This document shows positions 60,976 through 64,000 of a stretch of DNA of 64,000 bases, piece after piece (within the stretch, counting starts at the first letter, position 1; every line of letters starts with the position of its first letter). The notes under the pieces were generated by a model. The model searched no databases and was not told where the DNA came from. It worked only from the letters and a program-made list of their open reading frames with translations. The position numbers and the translations under genes were made by a program. Source of the stretch: Eubacterium sp. UBA3782 (GTDB lineage Bacteria; Bacillota; Clostridia; Lachnospirales; Lachnospiraceae); NCBI GenBank assembly GCA_002368795.1, contig DFFG01000047.1:287-64286 (forward strand), in the 5' to 3' direction.

Positions 60976-62199
60976 ATGAATAAGATAAAAGTGAGGGAAC
61001 AACTGAAGCACCCTGCGGCATTGCTGCCGCATGCGTCCAGCAGGAAAGACCCTGTCTCCGGACGTGCAGAAGGCGCGCTGCACATCGCCATGTTTGGCCA
61101 CAAGCGGATCCCCGGCCGGGAGGGCGGTGTGGAAATCGTGGTGGAGGAATTGTCCTCCCGTATAGTGCGCATGGGACATGCTGTCACCTGCTACAACCGG
61201 GTCGGTCATCATGTGTCCGGCGCCGGCTATGACGAAAAGATCGGTAAGGACTACCAGGGCGTCCGGCTGAAGCGGGCTTTCACCCTGGGCCGGGGGGGCC
61301 TTGCAGCAGTGACCAGCTCTGCCTCTGCGGCACTCCTTACCGCGCTCGGGCATTACGATGTGGTCCACATCCATGCGGAGGGACCGGCATTCATGTGTTG
61401 GCTTCCCAAACTCTGCGGCAAGCGGGTAGTCGTTACGGTCCACGGCCTGGACTGGGCCCGGGCAAAGTGGGGCCGATTTGCCTCCTGGTATATCCGCAGC
61501 GGAGAGAAGTCTGCAGTAAAATACGCCGATGAGATCATTGTCCTGAGCCGGAATGTGCAGAACTATTTTATGCAGAACTATGGCAGGGATACGGTATACA
61601 TTCCAAACGGTGTGACTATCCCGGAAAAGCGGGAGCCGGAGAGGATCTCCAGGCAGTTTGGTCTGGAAAAGGACGGATATGTGCTCTTCCTCGGCCGTCT
61701 GGTGCCGGAAAAGGGCGTTCACTATCTCATCCAGGCCTGGAAGAAGGTTAAGACGGACAAGAAACTGGTGATCACAGGCGGAAGTTCCGACACGGCAGAC
61801 TATATGGAGAAGCTCCGGCAGATGGCAGGAGAGAATGTGCTCTTTACCGGTTTTCAGCAGGGAAGAGTTCTTGAGGAGCTTTACAGCAGCGCCTGTATCT
61901 ATGTACTGCCAAGCGACCTTGAGGGCATGCCTCTAAGTCTTCTGGAGGCCATGAGCTATGGGAACTGCTGTCTGGTCAGCGACATTCCGGAGCTGACTGA
62001 GGTGGTAGAGGACCAGGCGGCTGTCTTCCGCAAGGGAGACGTAAAGGATCTGGCAGCCCATCTGCAGATCTTGCTGGATCATCCGGAGCAGATCGAAAAA
62101 TACAGGGAAGGTGCGGCTGCCTATGTAGAGGCACGCTACAGCTGGGAGGAAATGACAGAAAGGACCCTGCAGGTGTACCGCAGCAGGACGCAGGGATAA
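60976..62199 (+). CDS. Glycosyltransferase family 4
   Basis: 407 residues, GT-B fold. The N-terminal domain starts at about residue 35 after a basic stretch (LHIAMFGHKRIPGREGGVE), with DVVHIHAEGP and RVVVTVHGLDWARAKWG. The C-terminal domain has VLFLGRLVPEKGVHYLI, VITGGSSDT, VLFTGFQQGRVLEELY and the E-x7-E region PSDLEGMPLSLLEAMSYG. Cytoplasmic; adds a sugar to the growing unit. It is 7 nt from the preceding gene and 5 nt from the next. Confidence 0.92.
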   Translation: MNKIKVREQLKHPAALLPHASSRKDPVSGRAEGALHIAMFGHKRIPGREGGVEIVVEELSSRIVRMGHAVTCYNRVGHHVSGAGYDEKIGKDYQGVRLKRAFTLGRGGLAAVTSSASAALLTALGHYDVVHIHAEGPAFMCWLPKLCGKRVVVTVHGLDWARAKWGRFASWYIRSGEKSAVKYADEIIVLSRNVQNYFMQNYGRDTVYIPNGVTIPEKREPERISRQFGLEKDGYVLFLGRLVPEKGVHYLIQAWKKVKTDKKLVITGGSSDTADYMEKLRQMAGENVLFTGFQQGRVLEELYSSACIYVLPSDLEGMPLSLLEAMSYGNCCLVSDIPELTEVVEDQAAVFRKGDVKDLAAHLQILLDHPEQIEKYREGAAAYVEARYSWEEMTERTLQVYRSRTQG

Positions 62200-62204
62200 G
62201 GCTT

Positions 62205-64000
62205 ATGGGTATCACTAAGGGAGAGAAAAAACTAAACGGGACCGTCATCGTCACTTATCGGTGCAATGCGAGATGTACCATGTGCAACCGCTATAAAGCC
62301 CCTTCCAGGCCGGAGGAGGAGATCAGCATCGAGACGATCCGGAAGCTTCCCCGGATGTACTTTACGAATATCACGGGCGGCGAGCCCTTTATCCGGGAGG
62401 ATCTCCCGAACATCGTGCGGGAGCTTTACAAAAAATCGGACCGTATCGTGATCAGCACGAACGGTTTCTTTACAGACCGCATTCTGGCCCTGGCGAAGGA
62501 ATTTCCGCAGATCGGCATCCGGATCAGCATCGAAGGTCTGGAGGAGACCAACAACGCCATCCGCGGCCTTCAGAACGGGTACCAGAGGGGATACCAGACC
62601 CTGAAGAAGCTCCGGGAGATGGGCATGAAGGACGTGGGCTTCGGAATGACTGTCCAGGACCGCAACGCGCCGGACCTGGTTCCCCTGTACAAGATCAGTG
62701 AAGAGATGGGGATGGAGTTTGCCACCGCAAGCCTGCATAACAGCTTTTATTTCGTTGAGGCAAAGAATATCATCCATGACCGGCCTATGGTGGCGAAGCA
62801 CTTTGAGGACCTGGTCAATGAGCTGTTGCGCAGCAATAGTCCAAAGAAATGGTTTCGGGCCTACTTCAACCACGGTCTGATCAACTATATCTACGGTCAG
62901 AAACGTCTGCTTCCCTGCGATATGTCCTTTGACACCTTCTTCATCGATCCCTATGGGGATGTGATGCCTTGTAACGGCACGAAGGATAAGGAGGTCATGG
63001 GCAATCTGAATACCCAGACCTGGGAGGAGCTCTGGAACAGCCCGGAGGCGGAGGCTGTCCGCCGGAAGGTGAGAAATTGCGACCGGGAGTGCTGGATGAT
63101 CGGCAGCGTGAGCCCGGCCATGCACAAGTACATCTGGGTGCCGGCTCTCTGGGTCATGACCCACAAGCTGAAAGCACTGTTCACAAAGCATCCCTACTCC
63201 ATGTATGAGCTGAAGGTGGTCCGTGACTACCGGGATGGCAGGGTGACAAAGGAGGAGCTGGACCGCTGCTCGACCTGTGATCTGTGCGCAGAGGTGAATA
63301 ATGGGCTGAGTGAGGCCAGCAAAGAGCAGCTGGAAGGCCGATCTGGCGAGGAGATCGTGGATGCGGACATCGCTTCCCAGAGGATGGCGGCAAGGGTGGC
63401 GGCAGAAGAGGCCGCCGATGACCTTCTGCTGCAGAAGGTCCAGAAGGCCGAGACAGAGGCACTGGCAGTCCTGAAAAAGATCTGCAATGAGAACAAGATA
63501 CGCTTCTATCTTCGGGGCGGCAGCGTCCTGGGGGCGGTCAAGTACAGAGGATTTGTGCCCTGGGATGACGACATTGACATTGCCCTTCCAAGGAAGGATT
63601 ACGAGAAGCTGATCCAGGTCATGCCGGAGTATTTCGGCGAAGGAGACCGGTTCCGCTTTGTGGCATATCAGAAAACGAAGGATGCCCACTGTTATTTCCC
63701 CCGAGTCCTCCTGAATGAGGATGAGCGCAAGGCAGAGGGCTTCCCGAAGAACAATGAGAGGGGACTGGTGCTCATCGATGTGCTGCCCCTGGACGGCATG
63801 CCGGGAAATCCCCTGTCCATGAAGCTCCACATCGCAAAGGCTTACTTTTACCGGATGCTGGCCAGCCTCTGGACGCTGGATGTGAAGGATACGGTAAGCA
63901 TGCACGGAGGAAAGAAGGACAAGATCCTCCGGATCCTTCACGGGCTGGGCATCCACCGGCTGTACACCCAGGATTCCATTTACCGGCGGCTGGACCGCAT
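62205..64000 (+). CDS. Radical SAM (SPASM-like)-LicD fusion protein, C-terminus beyond the window
   Basis: Open from ATG 62205 to the window end (598 residues so far). Radical SAM domain: RCNARCTMCN gives the CxxxCxxC motif at residues 20-27, with TNITGGEPFIRED and ISTNGFFTD. Later cysteines (LPCDMSFD, VMPCNG, NCDREC, CSTCDLC at about 236-361) suit auxiliary Fe-S clusters. A charged helical linker (about 370-415) joins in frame to a LicD domain with RGGSVLGAVKYRGFVPWDDD at about 436-455 and VLIDVLPLDGMPGNP. One protein thus combines radical chemistry with a phospho-group transferase. AAGG-type ribosome binding site overlaps the previous stop. Confidence 0.85.
   Translation, partial: MGITKGEKKLNGTVIVTYRCNARCTMCNRYKAPSRPEEEISIETIRKLPRMYFTNITGGEPFIREDLPNIVRELYKKSDRIVISTNGFFTDRILALAKEFPQIGIRISIEGLEETNNAIRGLQNGYQRGYQTLKKLREMGMKDVGFGMTVQDRNAPDLVPLYKISEEMGMEFATASLHNSFYFVEAKNIIHDRPMVAKHFEDLVNELLRSNSPKKWFRAYFNHGLINYIYGQKRLLPCDMSFDTFFIDPYGDVMPCNGTKDKEVMGNLNTQTWEELWNSPEAEAVRRKVRNCDRECWMIGSVSPAMHKYIWVPALWVMTHKLKALFTKHPYSMYELKVVRDYRDGRVTKEELDRCSTCDLCAEVNNGLSEASKEQLEGRSGEEIVDADIASQRMAARVAAEEAADDLLLQKVQKAETEALAVLKKICNENKIRFYLRGGSVLGAVKYRGFVPWDDDIDIALPRKDYEKLIQVMPEYFGEGDRFRFVAYQKTKDAHCYFPRVLLNEDERKAEGFPKNNERGLVLIDVLPLDGMPGNPLSMKLHIAKAYFYRMLASLWTLDVKDTVSMHGGKKDKILRILHGLGIHRLYTQDSIYRRLDR

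Noticed and set aside
63290..63460. Suspicion that the radical SAM-LicD junction is an assembly error
   Set aside because: The frame stays open with normal codon use and a plausible helical linker on both sides; no repeat at the junction suggests a chimera, although only resequencing can settle it.
62232..63956. 574-residue minus-strand open frame at the right edge
   Set aside because: The + strand frame holds the radical SAM and LicD motifs and continues beyond the edge; the antisense frame has none.
1..64000. rRNA, tRNA, CRISPR arrays, insertion sequences, integrases or phage genes
   Set aside because: None was recognised anywhere in the window on either strand.

Overview
The window looks like a chromosomal segment of a Gram-positive, spore-forming member of the Clostridia, most likely Lachnospiraceae. 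The basis is the linked set ispF-cysS-mrnC-rlmB-sigH, strong AGGAGG-type ribosome binding sites, TTGACA/TATAAT-type promoters, moderately high GC, and ChW-like repeats. No rRNA, tRNA, CRISPR array, transposase or phage gene was seen. Nearly all genes lie on the + strand; the exceptions are an acyltransferase (1655-2710), a TIGR03905-type protein (14185-14439) and a HAD phosphatase (14494-15126).

Layout. 1-10 kb: MATE transporter, acyltransferase, a lipoprotein-type LCP enzyme, a CapA-like enzyme, small unknown proteins and the CstA transporter, with two copies of a structured intergenic repeat (1-113 and 6878-7052). 10-14 kb: GtrA, an AraC regulator, and a Stealth / LicD / glycerol-3-phosphate cytidylyltransferase set that looks like a phospho-decoration module for a surface polymer. 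14-22.7 kb: housekeeping (HAD phosphatase, MutY, GH25 muramidase, a GT2, IspF, CysS, MrnC, RlmB, SigH). 22.7-64 kb: a very large cell-surface glycan locus that starts 15 nt behind sigH and runs off the right edge.

The glycan locus holds a polyprenyl-phosphate glycosyltransferase, an initiating sugar-phosphate transferase, a full dTDP-rhamnose set (rmlA, B, D together and rmlC 6 kb later), many GT2 and GT4 glycosyltransferases, two separate Wzm/Wzt ABC exporters, a second LCP enzyme, and two pairs of split DUF6077-like membrane proteins. It also holds a dTDP-aminosugar module (RffA-like aminotransferase, two ArnE/ArnF-like small membrane proteins, a large GT-C-like protein) lying between two paralogous ChW-repeat L,D-transpeptidases. 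The right end carries a TupA-like ATP-grasp protein, a second CapA-like protein, a F420-dehydrogenase-beta/ferredoxin protein, a GT4, and an in-frame radical SAM-LicD fusion. No Wzx/Wzy pair was seen, so export by the ABC systems and attachment to peptidoglycan by LCP enzymes is the likely scheme (inference).

Most unusual points: the structured repeat whose core is conserved between copies while its arms differ; an unrelated 183-nt palindromic element lying between the halves of a split membrane-protein gene; a three-hairpin block and a compact three-way junction near the teichoic-type module; the radical SAM-LicD fusion; and the twin 3x3 ChW-repeat L,D-transpeptidases. Gene functions come from recognised motifs and remembered families, not from any search.
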